Of a DNA stretch of 60,216 nucleotides, positions 26,888 through 35,827 are shown one piece after another; position 1 is the first letter of the stretch; each line of letters begins with the position of its first letter. The DNA lies in contig NZ_JABXKM010000224.1 in NCBI RefSeq assembly GCF_017115025.1, forward strand, positions 1 through 60,216. Direction: 5' to 3'. The position numbers and the translations under genes were made by a program. The notes beneath the pieces are model-generated. The model was not told the DNA's origin and did not search any database. It saw nothing but the letters and a program-made list of their open reading frames with translations. Source of the stretch: Nostoc sp. NOS(2021). Lineage in GTDB: Bacteria > Cyanobacteriota > Cyanobacteriia > Cyanobacteriales > Nostocaceae.

Positions 26888-28525
26888 ATGGACAAGCCGC
26901 AATTACTAGCAAAAGCAAATCCCCCGACTTGGTTAAAAATCTTAATAATAATCCTCATCGGGTTAGGTATTTTCTTTCGCTTTGCCCATCTAGGACAAAA
27001 AACATACTGCTGTGATGAATCTTGGACATCCGTAGCAATTTCTGGTCACACGGTAGCCGAGCTAAAACAGGAAATTTCTAATCATCAAGGCACAATTCCT
27101 ATTACCATCTTCGACAAATATCAACATATTAATCCAGATCGTGGTGTGGTTGATACAGTGAATTACTTAATCACCTCAGACCCGCAGCATCCGCCCTTGT
27201 ATTACGTAATGGTGAGATTGTGGGCGCAAGTATTTGGAGATTCACCTACTGGGGTCAGGAGTTTATCAGCACTCATCAGTCTGCTGATATTTCCCAGCGT
27301 GTATTGGCTGTGTTTAGAGTTGTTTGAGTCTCCAGTTGTGGGATGGGTGGCGATGGGATTGATTGCCGTTTCTCCTTTGCAGTTATTTTTTGCTCAAGAA
27401 GCACGTCAATACAGCTTGTGGATGGTAGAGATTTTAGTATCGAGTGCTGCTTTATTGCGAACCATTAGACAAGAAAAAAAAGCAAATTGGGCTGTGTATT
27501 TCCTCACATTAATCTTGGGATTATACACCCATTTATTTACAGTTCTGGTAATGATAGCTCATGGTATTTATGTAGTTATTCAACAACAGTTTCGTTTCAC
27601 CAAAACCTTACTCAATTATCTGCTTGTGAGTATTGCTGCCTTCTTAATGCTTTTACCCTGGTTGATTGTGATTGTCACCCACATTAGCACAGCACTAGAG
27701 CTAACTTCAGGGTTTGCAGTCAAAAGGATAGATAATCCCTTCGAGCTAATCGCTATTTTTCTGATTCGAGTTACCCGAATATTGTTTGATCTTAATTTAA
27801 CTTCAGATATAGCCGTGTTTAATAGTTTGGCTGTAGAAGGTTATTTAATTTATAGCATTCCTACCTTAATATTCAGTTTATCTTTGATAATTTATCTCGG
27901 ATATTTTTTTGCAAAAATGCCTAAAAATAAAACCAGTTTATTGATTTTTTTATTGGGAGGATTTCCTGGTTTATTATTAATTATATCTGACCTAATTTAT
28001 GGAGGAACTCGTTCCCTTCAAGTTCGCTACCAATTGCCTTTATATCTCAGTCTAGAAATTATTCTAGCCTATGTTTTAGTTTTTCAGATTTTCCAAGAAC
28101 ATAACTGGCAGATAAAAATCCCTCAATTCATAATAGTTGGATTGTTTATAGCCGGTTTGGTTTCTGATGCCAGATTTTTTCAAGCTGAGAATTGGTGGAC
28201 GCAATCGGATGGCCAATTTATCAGAGAAACAGGTCAAGTTCTCAATCAATCACAGAGACCTTTACTGGTAATTAATGACTCTCCTGTTAATTTGGGAGGA
28301 ATTCTAACCTTAAGTCATTATTTACCAAAAGTTCGCCTACTGCGAGTAGCAGATGAGCGTCTGCTGCCAATTGCTCAGGATTATAGTCATATTTTATTTA
28401 TGCAAAATAATAGTAGTTTATTTCATCAAATGGAGCAAGATATAACCTATTCTTTGAAAGTAATTCAGGTGCTTAATCCACCACCTGGAGGTTTATGGCA
28501 ATTCGATAAAATTAAGCAAACATGA
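26888..28525 (+). CDS. Membrane glycosyltransferase, GT39/PMT_2 (ArnT-like GT-C fold)
   Basis: A 545-residue polytopic protein with roughly 10-12 hydrophobic segments. After the first segment comes an acidic pair Asp43-Glu44 (YCCDES), the catalytic-site motif of GT-C enzymes, then DPQHPPLYY in the same long loop and FFAQEARQYSLW, which is typical of this family in cyanobacteria. Such enzymes take a sugar from a lipid-phosphate donor, often polyprenyl-phosphate mannose, and transfer it on the outer face of the membrane. Hassallidins carry mannose and other sugars, so this is a good candidate for one glycosylation, probably coupled to export by the neighbouring MFS. A 17-bp sequence shared with the start of the synthetase at 43280 lies 34 bp upstream. 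The family is well supported; donor and acceptor are inferred. Confidence 0.82.
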   Translation: MDKPQLLAKANPPTWLKILIIILIGLGIFFRFAHLGQKTYCCDESWTSVAISGHTVAELKQEISNHQGTIPITIFDKYQHINPDRGVVDTVNYLITSDPQHPPLYYVMVRLWAQVFGDSPTGVRSLSALISLLIFPSVYWLCLELFESPVVGWVAMGLIAVSPLQLFFAQEARQYSLWMVEILVSSAALLRTIRQEKKANWAVYFLTLILGLYTHLFTVLVMIAHGIYVVIQQQFRFTKTLLNYLLVSIAAFLMLLPWLIVIVTHISTALELTSGFAVKRIDNPFELIAIFLIRVTRILFDLNLTSDIAVFNSLAVEGYLIYSIPTLIFSLSLIIYLGYFFAKMPKNKTSLLIFLLGGFPGLLLIISDLIYGGTRSLQVRYQLPLYLSLEIILAYVLVFQIFQEHNWQIKIPQFIIVGLFIAGLVSDARFFQAENWWTQSDGQFIRETGQVLNQSQRPLLVINDSPVNLGGILTLSHYLPKVRLLRVADERLLPIAQDYSHILFMQNNSSLFHQMEQDITYSLKVIQVLNPPPGGLWQFDKIKQT

Positions 28526-28590
28526 ACAGTAGTGTTTGAGATTGTATAAGTGGTAGAGATGGAGTAAAAAAATAAGACACTAGAAGTCGA

Positions 28591-28794
28591 ATGAATCAAT
28601 ATATTGAGATTAATAATTTAATAAATCGACTGTGTTTAAGTTTTTTCAAATTCAACCTAATTTGTTTTTTTGGACTTATTTTAAATAGTTTAATTGTAAA
28701 TTGGCTATTTTATAAATTCGAGATGAATGAATATCTTGCAAAGTTGCTAGCAATCTTTTGTGTGACTTTTTGGAATTTTCGCTCTCATAGTTAG
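28591..28794 (+). pseudogene. GtrA-like membrane fragment, probably a truncated remnant
   Basis: A 67-residue ORF whose two hydrophobic stretches and spacing (FKFNLICFFGLILNS ... LAKLLAIFCVTFWNF) look like the first half of a GtrA domain, as found alone or fused to the C-terminus of dolichyl-phosphate mannose synthase-like GT2 enzymes. The usual four segments and the closing NRxWTF motif are missing, and no GT2 domain lies upstream. It starts 65 bp after the glycosyltransferase. It may be the residue of a polyprenyl-phosphate sugar synthase once serving that enzyme, or a short genuine membrane protein. The resemblance was recognised by eye only. Confidence 0.4.
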
Positions 28795-29125
28795 CACAGC
28801 GAAGTATCTCAGTACATGGCTAAAACCTTAATTTTTCGTCGCACCTAACCCAGTGTAGAACAGCAAAATTATACCTTTCGTAACTTTTAAAACATCCTCT
28901 AACTGAGGTGACTTTAATATGAGCCAATACTCTTGACTGGTAAGAATTTTACACAATATTCGCTAATGATTTAAATCTAGATAATTTTAGATTAAATCTA
29001 ATATAAGTAACTAGAAATATGCAACTATAAATTCTAGAAGAAAATTTTGATTAATGAATCGGTAAGTCCATTACCTGAGATAACTTGTTTGCCAACTCAC
29101 CATTTTTAATTCGTAGGAATGCTAT
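28795..29125. other. Intergenic region before the GH13 gene
   Basis: An AT-rich stretch of 331 bp. I see no ORF above 15 codons and no clear repeat. The only likely signal is AGGA eight bases before the ATG at 29126. It may hold the promoter of the GH13 gene. Confidence 0.4.
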
Positions 29126-31168
29126 ATGCGCTATTTTGACGAATACTGTGAAGTACATCTAGACCCTAGCACAGCACCATATACTTGGGTGTTTAGAAGT
29201 GATGAAAAAATCTCCATCAGATTTGGTGTTCACTTATCTAAAAATCCAGATTATGGTCAGATAGCCTATGAATTGAATGATGGACAAGGATATTGCGATT
29301 CAGATCGAATTACGGCACAAACTGAAAGCGTTATAGAAAATGGCTTTCAAATGTTCTCAGTCATCCTACCACCTATCAGTAACGGGGGAGGATATCGTTA
29401 CAGTTTAGGTTATGTGGATACATTTGGTAATGAACATACAAGCACGCGATCGCATTTTTTGTTAGTCTGTGATCAAGCACCCCGCTCAATGGCTGAAATT
29501 CCATCTGTATTCCTGGGGTATGTGAATAATCAGCCTTTATATGGACTAAAACCAAAGGTTGCAATGACATCTAGTCCCGATGATTGGGAAGCACGTCTAT
29601 TTTACTCAATCATGATTGATCGATTTGCTCGCAGTGCAGACAGCAACTACACTGGTCTAAGTGCAGTCAAATATGATCCGACTTCCCCCTATACAAGTCA
29701 TGGTGGGACAATTCGGGGGGTAATTGAGCAGATAACATACTTGAAGTCATTGGGAGTTCGAGCTATTATCATCAGCCCTGTCTATGTCAACGCTGCTGAT
29801 GGCTATCATGGCTATCATCCCATCCACTTATTGATGGTTGATCCACGTTTGGGTACACTCATGTGTCTGCGTGAGTTGGTGAAAACTGCTCATGAAGCTG
29901 ATATTGCTGTCATTTTAGACGTTGTTACCAACCATATTGCAGATAGTATTAACTGGGAAGAGTATGGGGGGCCACCAGGGGGAGAGTTCAAGTATGTGCA
30001 AGGTGATGACTCTGCGGTTATGCCTTTTCCGATAGAAGCACGTAACACATTACTCTTCCACGGGCCGGAATACACTGATATGGTAAATCAAAGACTCTTT
30101 GGCTTCCTGGAAGATTGGCGAACAGAGACAAGCTATGTTCGAGAATTACTGATTCAACACCTAAAATACTGGATTGCAGAAACAGACATTGATGGCTTCC
30201 GATACGATTCAGCACGTCACGTTGGTCTTGATTTCTGGCAGCCTTGCGTTAAAGAGATATCAAGGTATGCTGCCTATCTGGGAAAAAAGCAGTTTCTGCA
30301 AATAGCCGAACATGCTGGCAGTACTCATGAAGAAGTAATTGCCTACAATGGGGCGAAATTTTCAAATCTGATCGACTACCCTACTTATTATGCTATCAAG
30401 CATTCTTTGGCTGATGGTAATTGGCTAGGGGGTTTGGCAGATTATTTTTGTGGTTTTCTAGAGCCATCATACCCATATCATGCTGGTTGGCAGAATAATA
30501 TTATGTTTCTCGATAACCAAGACACAAGTAGAATTTTCCATCAATTCTTGAGTTGTCTAGGAAACCAAGATGAAGCGCGAGTCCGGTTATATTTTGCACT
30601 TGCTTGCTTGATTTTAGGGCCGCAAATACCTTCTATCTATCAAGGAACAGAGCAAGAATTTTCTGGCGCTTTAGGGATGCATCAACACCAGCATACAGGT
30701 GAGTGCATTGGTCATGATTGCTATGTGCGAGAAGATATGTTTGATAACCCTGCATGTGTGTGGGAGTTTGGGCCGATTAACCGCAAAATTTTTGAACCAT
30801 ATAATAAAAACCACCCAAGTTTTTTACTAATTCGACAGCTTGCCGAAATTAGGTTTCAAAATAGACTAATTTCGAGTGGAAACCGTACCCTATTATGCTC
30901 TAGGAATAATGGTCTTTGGTGTGTACTCATTCATGGTGCAGAGGATGAACAGCCGCTTTTCATTGCGATGAACCTGGGGGCCACACCAGTAGTGGAGCAG
31001 GTTTTCAAGATTCCTAATTGGTACGGTGAGTTCTGCGGAGTCGATATGCTGATTGCCACATCGGGTGGAGTATTCCATCTTGTGGAAGGTGGTATGCGAA
31101 TTAAACTTCCACCATTCACATTTGTCTTAGGGCGACTATTACGGGTGACAAGAAAAGCTCAAGAATAG
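29126..31168 (+). CDS. GH13 alpha-amylase family glycosidase
   Basis: A 680-residue protein: an N-terminal beta-rich segment of about 150 residues, then a GH13 (beta/alpha)8 barrel. All four conserved regions are visible: DVVTNH at 265-270, DGFRYDSARH with nucleophile Asp361, IAEHA with acid/base Glu395, and FLDNQDTSR with stabiliser Asp466. The catalytic residues are intact; region IV has NQD instead of the common NHD. No signal peptide is present, so it should act in the cytoplasm. The C-terminal part after about 590 is the usual beta domain. It lies inside the lipopeptide cluster and converges on the second MFS gene with only 15 bp between stops. It could hydrolyse or transfer alpha-linked sugars on the product, release sugar from glycogen for precursor supply, or be an unrelated passenger. 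The family is firm and the pathway role unknown. Confidence 0.9.
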   Translation: MRYFDEYCEVHLDPSTAPYTWVFRSDEKISIRFGVHLSKNPDYGQIAYELNDGQGYCDSDRITAQTESVIENGFQMFSVILPPISNGGGYRYSLGYVDTFGNEHTSTRSHFLLVCDQAPRSMAEIPSVFLGYVNNQPLYGLKPKVAMTSSPDDWEARLFYSIMIDRFARSADSNYTGLSAVKYDPTSPYTSHGGTIRGVIEQITYLKSLGVRAIIISPVYVNAADGYHGYHPIHLLMVDPRLGTLMCLRELVKTAHEADIAVILDVVTNHIADSINWEEYGGPPGGEFKYVQGDDSAVMPFPIEARNTLLFHGPEYTDMVNQRLFGFLEDWRTETSYVRELLIQHLKYWIAETDIDGFRYDSARHVGLDFWQPCVKEISRYAAYLGKKQFLQIAEHAGSTHEEVIAYNGAKFSNLIDYPTYYAIKHSLADGNWLGGLADYFCGFLEPSYPYHAGWQNNIMFLDNQDTSRIFHQFLSCLGNQDEARVRLYFALACLILGPQIPSIYQGTEQEFSGALGMHQHQHTGECIGHDCYVREDMFDNPACVWEFGPINRKIFEPYNKNHPSFLLIRQLAEIRFQNRLISSGNRTLLCSRNNGLWCVLIHGAEDEQPLFIAMNLGATPVVEQVFKIPNWYGEFCGVDMLIATSGGVFHLVEGGMRIKLPPFTFVLGRLLRVTRKAQE

Positions 31169-31183
31169 GAGCAAGTTTAATCG

Positions 31184-32503
31184 CTACATGGGGGCCACCT
31201 TGCTTGCTGAAGATTCAAAATCAGGTACATCAACTTCCAAATCTCGGATGCCAGGGTATTGGTATCCAATAAATGCTGTCACTAATATAAAACACCCGAT
31301 GATTACGAACAATAGTCCAATACCACGACCAGGCCCAGAACCAATTATTTGGCCAACCAGTACTTGAGACCAAAGTCCATTAAAAGCCATCAGTGGCTCG
31401 AAAACATAGTCAGCTAGTGGGCCTGCAACAATCGCAGCGAGCGGTACAGCGGCCCCCCACATCGCTCCGGTTAATGCAAAGACTCTTCCCTGTACCGACT
31501 CGGCAACTTTTGTCTGCAAGATAACTTGTACTGAGCCATTGATGAAAGGCATAGTCAGGAAGAAAAGTAAAGTAGCGATCGCAATTTGGATGATAGAAGG
31601 GCGTAAACCAGCAATGGCAATGCACACCCCACTCAGCGACATAGTGATTAAAACAGGGCTGATCAAGTTCTGCCAACTATTCTTCCATGTGCTCATCACT
31701 ATAGCTCCCACGAACATACCAAGACCGCTAGCAAATGCGATCTGTCCTAAGCTAGTGGGCGTAGTCAAAGAAAGAATTAGGGGAAAGGTTAATACACTGA
31801 CGAAGCCAATCAGGAATTGGTAAATGGTGAACAGAATCACAAAACTGAGTAATCCAGGACGCTCTGTTAGATAAGTCCACCCATAGAGTGTTTCTCGCAA
31901 AAGTGAGGAAGGCTGAGTGTCCTGATTTGCATCAGCAGCCGGAATTACTTTAGGGAATCGCACCAACAGAAGGGGAACAAGGGCAACCAGCAAAGTTGCG
32001 AAGTCGATGATCAGAATGCCTCTTTGCTTAACAATACCCAGCAGAATACCTGCTAGTAAAGGCGAGATGATTTGCTGAATGCCCATTCCCAATTGAATCA
32101 TACCGCTCACCCGTGCTAAATCCTCTTGAGGCACCAAAGAGGTAATGGAAGCTTTATAAGCAGGCGTATGGAAAGCACCGATGATGGAAGTGATGATATT
32201 TCTGAGATAGATGTGCCAAATCTCTAGTTGACCAATACTTATTAGCACGATCAAAATCAGGGTACACAGTCCTTTACAGACATGACTAATAATCATTGTC
32301 CAGCGACGATCCCAACGATCCACTAATGTGCCTGCTATTGGTGAAATGACGATCAGTGGTATCGTACAACTAAGGGTAAGGAAAGCAAATTGGGTGGCGG
32401 AGCCAGTTTGCTGAAAAACCGAGATATCCAGAGCAAACCCGGTCATAGAGACGCCAATCAGAGAAATTAGTTGTCCTAACCAAATCAATGTGAAAATACG
32501 CAT
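31184..32503 (-). CDS. MFS exporter, DHA3-type (second copy)
   Basis: A 439-residue protein with about 12 membrane segments, starting FTLIWLGQLISLIGVSMTGFAL and carrying AGTLVDRWDRRWT in loop 2-3. It resembles the MFS protein at 25340-26704 throughout, including EPLMAF...GSGPGRGIG near the C-terminus, but differs enough that the pair is not a recent duplication. It is transcribed divergently from the ABC transporter at 32826, sharing a 322-bp upstream region, and its stop faces the GH13 stop. Efflux of the finished lipopeptide or of an intermediate is the likely role. Confidence 0.87.
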   Translation of the reverse strand: MRIFTLIWLGQLISLIGVSMTGFALDISVFQQTGSATQFAFLTLSCTIPLIVISPIAGTLVDRWDRRWTMIISHVCKGLCTLILIVLISIGQLEIWHIYLRNIITSIIGAFHTPAYKASITSLVPQEDLARVSGMIQLGMGIQQIISPLLAGILLGIVKQRGILIIDFATLLVALVPLLLVRFPKVIPAADANQDTQPSSLLRETLYGWTYLTERPGLLSFVILFTIYQFLIGFVSVLTFPLILSLTTPTSLGQIAFASGLGMFVGAIVMSTWKNSWQNLISPVLITMSLSGVCIAIAGLRPSIIQIAIATLLFFLTMPFINGSVQVILQTKVAESVQGRVFALTGAMWGAAVPLAAIVAGPLADYVFEPLMAFNGLWSQVLVGQIIGSGPGRGIGLLFVIIGCFILVTAFIGYQYPGIRDLEVDVPDFESSASKVAPM

Positions 32504-32825
32504 TTTTATGTCTAAAATTAGGGTTTATTTGTCGTTCTGTATTATATTTATACTTGGTAAAATCGAGATGAAAGTACTACTTAATTTTAACTAAGAGGAA
32601 GTCTCTAAACTTAAGATCACGGCATAGATATACAGGGATAAAGTTAGCGATCGCTAGTAGGGGATAAATTATTGATCAAAGGGACACTCTTCATATTTAT
32701 CAAGATTAGATATGATCATCAAGGAGGCTTTATTTTGAACCTGTCCCTGATTAACCTCTAGCGTAGTAACTATAGGGCGTAGTTATGAAAATCCTCAGAA
32801 CTAAAAACATTTATGTAGTCTACAA
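32504..32825. promoter_or_regulatory. Divergent upstream region of MFS and ABC transporter genes
   Basis: The 322 bp between two divergent transporter genes must hold both promoters. A HIP1 octamer is at about 32647. Immediately before the ABC gene there is a 14-codon ORF (32785-32829, MKILRTKNIYVVYK) whose stop overlaps the transporter ATG as ATGA, which would permit translational coupling. A strong AGGAGG at 32720-32726 precedes a nine-codon ORF only. I could not assign a credible -10/-35 pair. Confidence 0.4.
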
Positions 32826-34478
32826 ATGAATCGATTCAACTTGAAAGCGGTCAAACAGTTTTGGGCGATCGCTCAACTCTATTGGTTAGGCAATGAAAAA
32901 CGAGGTGCTATAGGTTTACTTGTGCTTCTCGGATTTTTATTGTTAGCTACCACCCAACTCAAGGTGTTGTTAAATAGTATACAGGGAGATTTAATTTCTG
33001 CTCTTGCCGCCCATAATAGTACTAAATTCTGGCAAGGTATAGTAGTTGCCTTCGGGGGGATAATCGTCTTTGGTTTACTGAATTCTGGCTATGGTTATCT
33101 GCGAGAGACAATCGGCATCTATTGGCGACGCTGGTTGACCCATCATTTACTCAATCAATATTTCCAAAATCGCGCTTTTTATGATCTGAGTAACTCCCAC
33201 AAAGAGATTGATAACCCAGACCAACGTATTTCTGAAGATGTGGCCAATTTTTGCCAGCAATCTATTCAATTTTTGGTCAACTGTCTGGAAGCTCTTTTTG
33301 TAGTAATTGCTTTTAGTGTCATTCTCTGGTCTATTTCCAAAAATCTAGTTATTGCTCTGGTAATTTACTCTATCTTAGCCTACGCTATAACTCTTGGGTT
33401 CTATGGGAGAAAATTAACCCAACTAAATTTTGAACAACTAAAAAAAGAAGCCGATTTTCGCTTTGCTTTAGTCCGCATCAGAGAGAATGCCGAGTCTATT
33501 GCCTTCTATAACGGCATCCTTCAGGAAGCCAACAAAATTAAACTTATATTTCATGAGGCTTTTCATAACTTTAAGCGATTGATATTATGGTCAGAGGTGT
33601 ATTTAAACATATTTAAATATCAGTTTGGTTATCTCCCCTGGATTATCCCAGCATTGATTCTGGGAAACCAAATTTTGTCAGGTGAGACGGAGGTGGGAAA
33701 AGTTACAGAAGCCGGTGGCGCTTTTGGACAGGTCGCTTTTTCTGTGAATCTGATTATGTATCAGTTTGAAAAATTCACTAAATTCGCTGCTTCAATTAAT
33801 CGCCTATACGTATTTTATGAATATCTCAAACAGCCAACAAAAGCAATAGCTAATGCTAAGACTATTGATATAGTCCTAGATAGCCGTTTAGCCTTGGAAA
33901 ACCTGACTGTCCAGACTCCCAATTATCAAAAAACTTTATTTAGCAACCTTTCTGTAGCACTGCAAACAGGGCAGGGATTACTAATTATGGGAGATAGCGG
34001 TTGTGGGAAAAGTTCTTTGTTGCGTGTCTTAGCTGGTTTATGGAATTCGGGAACAGGTGTAATTGTTCGTCCAGAATTAGAAGAAATGCTATTTTTACCG
34101 CAGCGTGCTTATATGATTTTAGGGACTCTTCGGGAACAATTAATCTATCCTAACGCCAAGGTTGCTCTGAATAATGAAGAACTCCATCAAGTTCTCCACA
34201 GAGTAAATCTGTCAGACTTAGCAGAACGGTTCGGTGGTTTTGAGGTTGAGCAAGATTGGAGTGATGTTCTTTCTTTGGGAGAACAACAAAGATTAGCTTT
34301 TGCTCGGATTTTAGTTACGAAACCAAAATATGTAATTTTAGATGAAGCAACCAGTGCTTTAGATATTAACAACGAAGAACATCTTTATAGTCTTCTAATA
34401 GAAACAGGGATAACCTTTATTAGTGTTGGCCATCGCCCTAGTCTCAAGAAATATCATCAGGTGATTGTCAATCTTTAA
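32826..34478 (+). CDS. ABC transporter, SbmA/BacA-YddA-like half transporter (cyanopeptide exporter type)
   Basis: A 550-residue protein with an N-terminal membrane domain of the SbmA/BacA type (about six segments; GYLRETIGIYWRRWLT, then a long loop with DNPDQRISEDV near residues 133-143) fused to a C-terminal ATPase. Walker A is GDSGCGKSS near 389, the signature LSLGEQQRLAFAR near 481, and Walker B YVILDEATSAL near 501. The switch His is in SVGHR. It should work as a homodimer. Similar proteins (McyH and relatives) accompany microcystin, nodularin and other cyanobacterial NRPS clusters and are thought to export the peptide. Here it sits between the two arms of the cluster. The family call is strong; peptide export is inferred from the context. 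Confidence 0.9.
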   Translation: MNRFNLKAVKQFWAIAQLYWLGNEKRGAIGLLVLLGFLLLATTQLKVLLNSIQGDLISALAAHNSTKFWQGIVVAFGGIIVFGLLNSGYGYLRETIGIYWRRWLTHHLLNQYFQNRAFYDLSNSHKEIDNPDQRISEDVANFCQQSIQFLVNCLEALFVVIAFSVILWSISKNLVIALVIYSILAYAITLGFYGRKLTQLNFEQLKKEADFRFALVRIRENAESIAFYNGILQEANKIKLIFHEAFHNFKRLILWSEVYLNIFKYQFGYLPWIIPALILGNQILSGETEVGKVTEAGGAFGQVAFSVNLIMYQFEKFTKFAASINRLYVFYEYLKQPTKAIANAKTIDIVLDSRLALENLTVQTPNYQKTLFSNLSVALQTGQGLLIMGDSGCGKSSLLRVLAGLWNSGTGVIVRPELEEMLFLPQRAYMILGTLREQLIYPNAKVALNNEELHQVLHRVNLSDLAERFGGFEVEQDWSDVLSLGEQQRLAFARILVTKPKYVILDEATSALDINNEEHLYSLLIETGITFISVGHRPSLKKYHQVIVNL

Positions 34479-34979
34479 TTTTGTCAAACTAGCTATGTTT
34501 ACACCGATTTTCAGTTGAGTAAATTACAAGAAAGACCTAACCGCCTACCCCCTTCCCTACAAAGGAAGCTACGGTGTACACACAAGTCTTGTCAGGTTGC
34601 CCCACAGCCTTTTGATCCCCCCAACCCCCCTTTTTAAGGGGGGCAAAAAATTCTCAAAGTCCCCCAATTTATTGGGGGATTTAGGGGAATCAAACGATGT
34701 TTTGTATAGTGTGTAGAGATGTGTGTACACCGTAGTACAAGAGAAGGGGGAAATTCAAAGTTTCTGTCAGACTAATTATTTGTCCACATAAAAATTATGA
34801 TCTTTATTTTTTTAACAAACTTCGGCGGGTTTAAGTCCCCCTTACAAAACTGTACTTCCGACTTCCGTTAGCGTAGCGGTAGCGAGTCCGCGAGCGTCCT
34901 TCCGACTTTCGACTTCTTTAATTGTATTTACCACTTTATTGACGTGAGGTTATTTTATAAACAAGCCAACGCAAAAGAA
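34479..34979. other. 501-bp repeat-filled gap between ABC transporter and glycosyltransferase
   Basis: No gene is visible. In order it holds: the left half of a palindromic repeat (CCCCCTTCCCTAC, 34548-34560), a MITE (34569-34735) with a GC-rich hairpin inside (CCCCCC...GGGGGG near 34617-34645, and CCCCCAATTTATTGGGGG near 34663-34678), the right half of the first palindrome (GAAGGGGGAAATTCAAAG, 34743-34760), and a Nostoc-type repeat around 34850-34905 with GCGTAGCGGTAGCG. The region separates plus- and minus-strand cluster genes whose stops converge here. Confidence 0.7.
34569..34735. mobile_element. 167-bp MITE with perfect 16-bp terminal inverted repeats
   Basis: The left terminus CTACGGTGTACACACA (34569-34584) is the exact inverted complement of the right terminus TGTGTGTACACCGTAG (34720-34735). 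The TA inside each end is compatible with an IS630/Tc1-type TA target, though this is not proven. There is no coding sequence. The element splits a palindromic repeat that is intact inside the minus-strand synthetase gene at 41169-41193. Confidence 0.8.
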
Positions 34980-35717
34980 TCACACAGTACCTTTGAGCAA
35001 AGAGCGAAAGAACCAGTATGGTTCTAAAAGCATACCGAATAAAACTCTGGTTATCTGATGTTTTGCAGGCAGCCAAGAAGTAGTCATGTGGTGTATGGTA
35101 TAAGTCTCTGAGGTAGGCTGACTCTTGAAGATTTTGCCGTTAAGTTCCATTGGGGCACCTGGTTCAAAAATGTAGCCTGGGCATACACGAACTGTAGGAT
35201 TTTCATGGAATTTATCTACTACTACGCAATCATTTAACATGATTGGCCCGGTGCTGTAGCCCACATAATAGGGCATGGTATTTTGGGCTGAATTATCTTT
35301 GCGTTTTTGTAATTCCTCGAACACTTTTAGCCAGAGGGGATGTCTTGGAACACTGCCCATAATGGCATTACTAAAGCAAACCAATTTTGAAAGCACAAGC
35401 TCAAAATCTGCTAATAAATCATCAAGTGGTTTGAGGCATTCAATATCCATATCAATATAGAAGCCTCCATAATGATAAAGAATGAAATAGCGTATGGCAT
35501 CAAAACGTTGAATTTTATGGGGATAAGCATCAAATACTGGCAGAAACCAGGAATAATTATCCGCCATAAATTTCCTTGCTCTGGCTTCATCCCAAAATTG
35601 GTGTTCCCAATCAGGGTGATGCTGCAAAACTGTTTGGTGATAACGACGATATTTTTCTGGTATGGCTGCTTCTCCCAGAAAAAAAATCTGATGGATTATT
35701 TTGGGAATTTTACTCAT
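34980..35717 (-). CDS. DXD-motif glycosyltransferase (GT32-like, Gly_transf_sug)
   Basis: A 245-residue soluble protein starting IPKIIHQIFF, the usual opening of this family. The sugar-nucleotide and metal-binding DMD is at residues 89-91 within RYFILYHYGGFYIDMDIECL, and a C-terminal IHHMTTSW supplies the family's late His-x-x-x-x-x-Trp feature. Such enzymes transfer mannose, glucose or related sugars from nucleotide donors, in the cytoplasm here since no membrane segment or signal is present. The gene follows the MbtH gene by 110 bp on the same strand and is probably the last gene of the operon synthetase-MbtH-glycosyltransferase. It is therefore a strong candidate for attaching a sugar to the lipopeptide. 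The acceptor (acyl hydroxyl or a Thr hydroxyl) is unknown. Confidence 0.87.
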   Translation of the reverse strand: MSKIPKIIHQIFFLGEAAIPEKYRRYHQTVLQHHPDWEHQFWDEARARKFMADNYSWFLPVFDAYPHKIQRFDAIRYFILYHYGGFYIDMDIECLKPLDDLLADFELVLSKLVCFSNAIMGSVPRHPLWLKVFEELQKRKDNSAQNTMPYYVGYSTGPIMLNDCVVVDKFHENPTVRVCPGYIFEPGAPMELNGKIFKSQPTSETYTIHHMTTSWLPAKHQITRVLFGMLLEPYWFFRSLLKGTV

Positions 35718-35722
35718 TACTT

Positions 35723-35775
35723 ATTGGGCATGGGGCATTGGGCATTGGGCATTGGGCATGGGGCATGGGGCATGG
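35723..35775. repeat. STRR-like heptanucleotide repeat, about seven units
   Basis: A run of ATTGGGC and ATGGGGC heptamers with a period of exactly 7 bp, in the 110-bp gap between the glycosyltransferase and MbtH genes. It is the complement of the repeat type at 98-140. Confidence 0.85.
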
Positions 35776-35827
35776 TTTTGATTCTTCCTAGTCCCTAGTC
35801 GCCAACCCCCAATTCCCAAGTTAAGCT

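Noticed and set aside
32712..32761. Short ORFs behind a strong AGGAGG upstream of the ABC transporter
   Set aside because: Only 8-9 codons each, with no feature beyond the ribosome-binding-like sequence.
34617..34678. Rho-independent terminator in the GC-rich hairpins after the ABC gene
   Set aside because: The hairpins are internal parts of the MITE and lack a following T tract; they may still hinder transcription.
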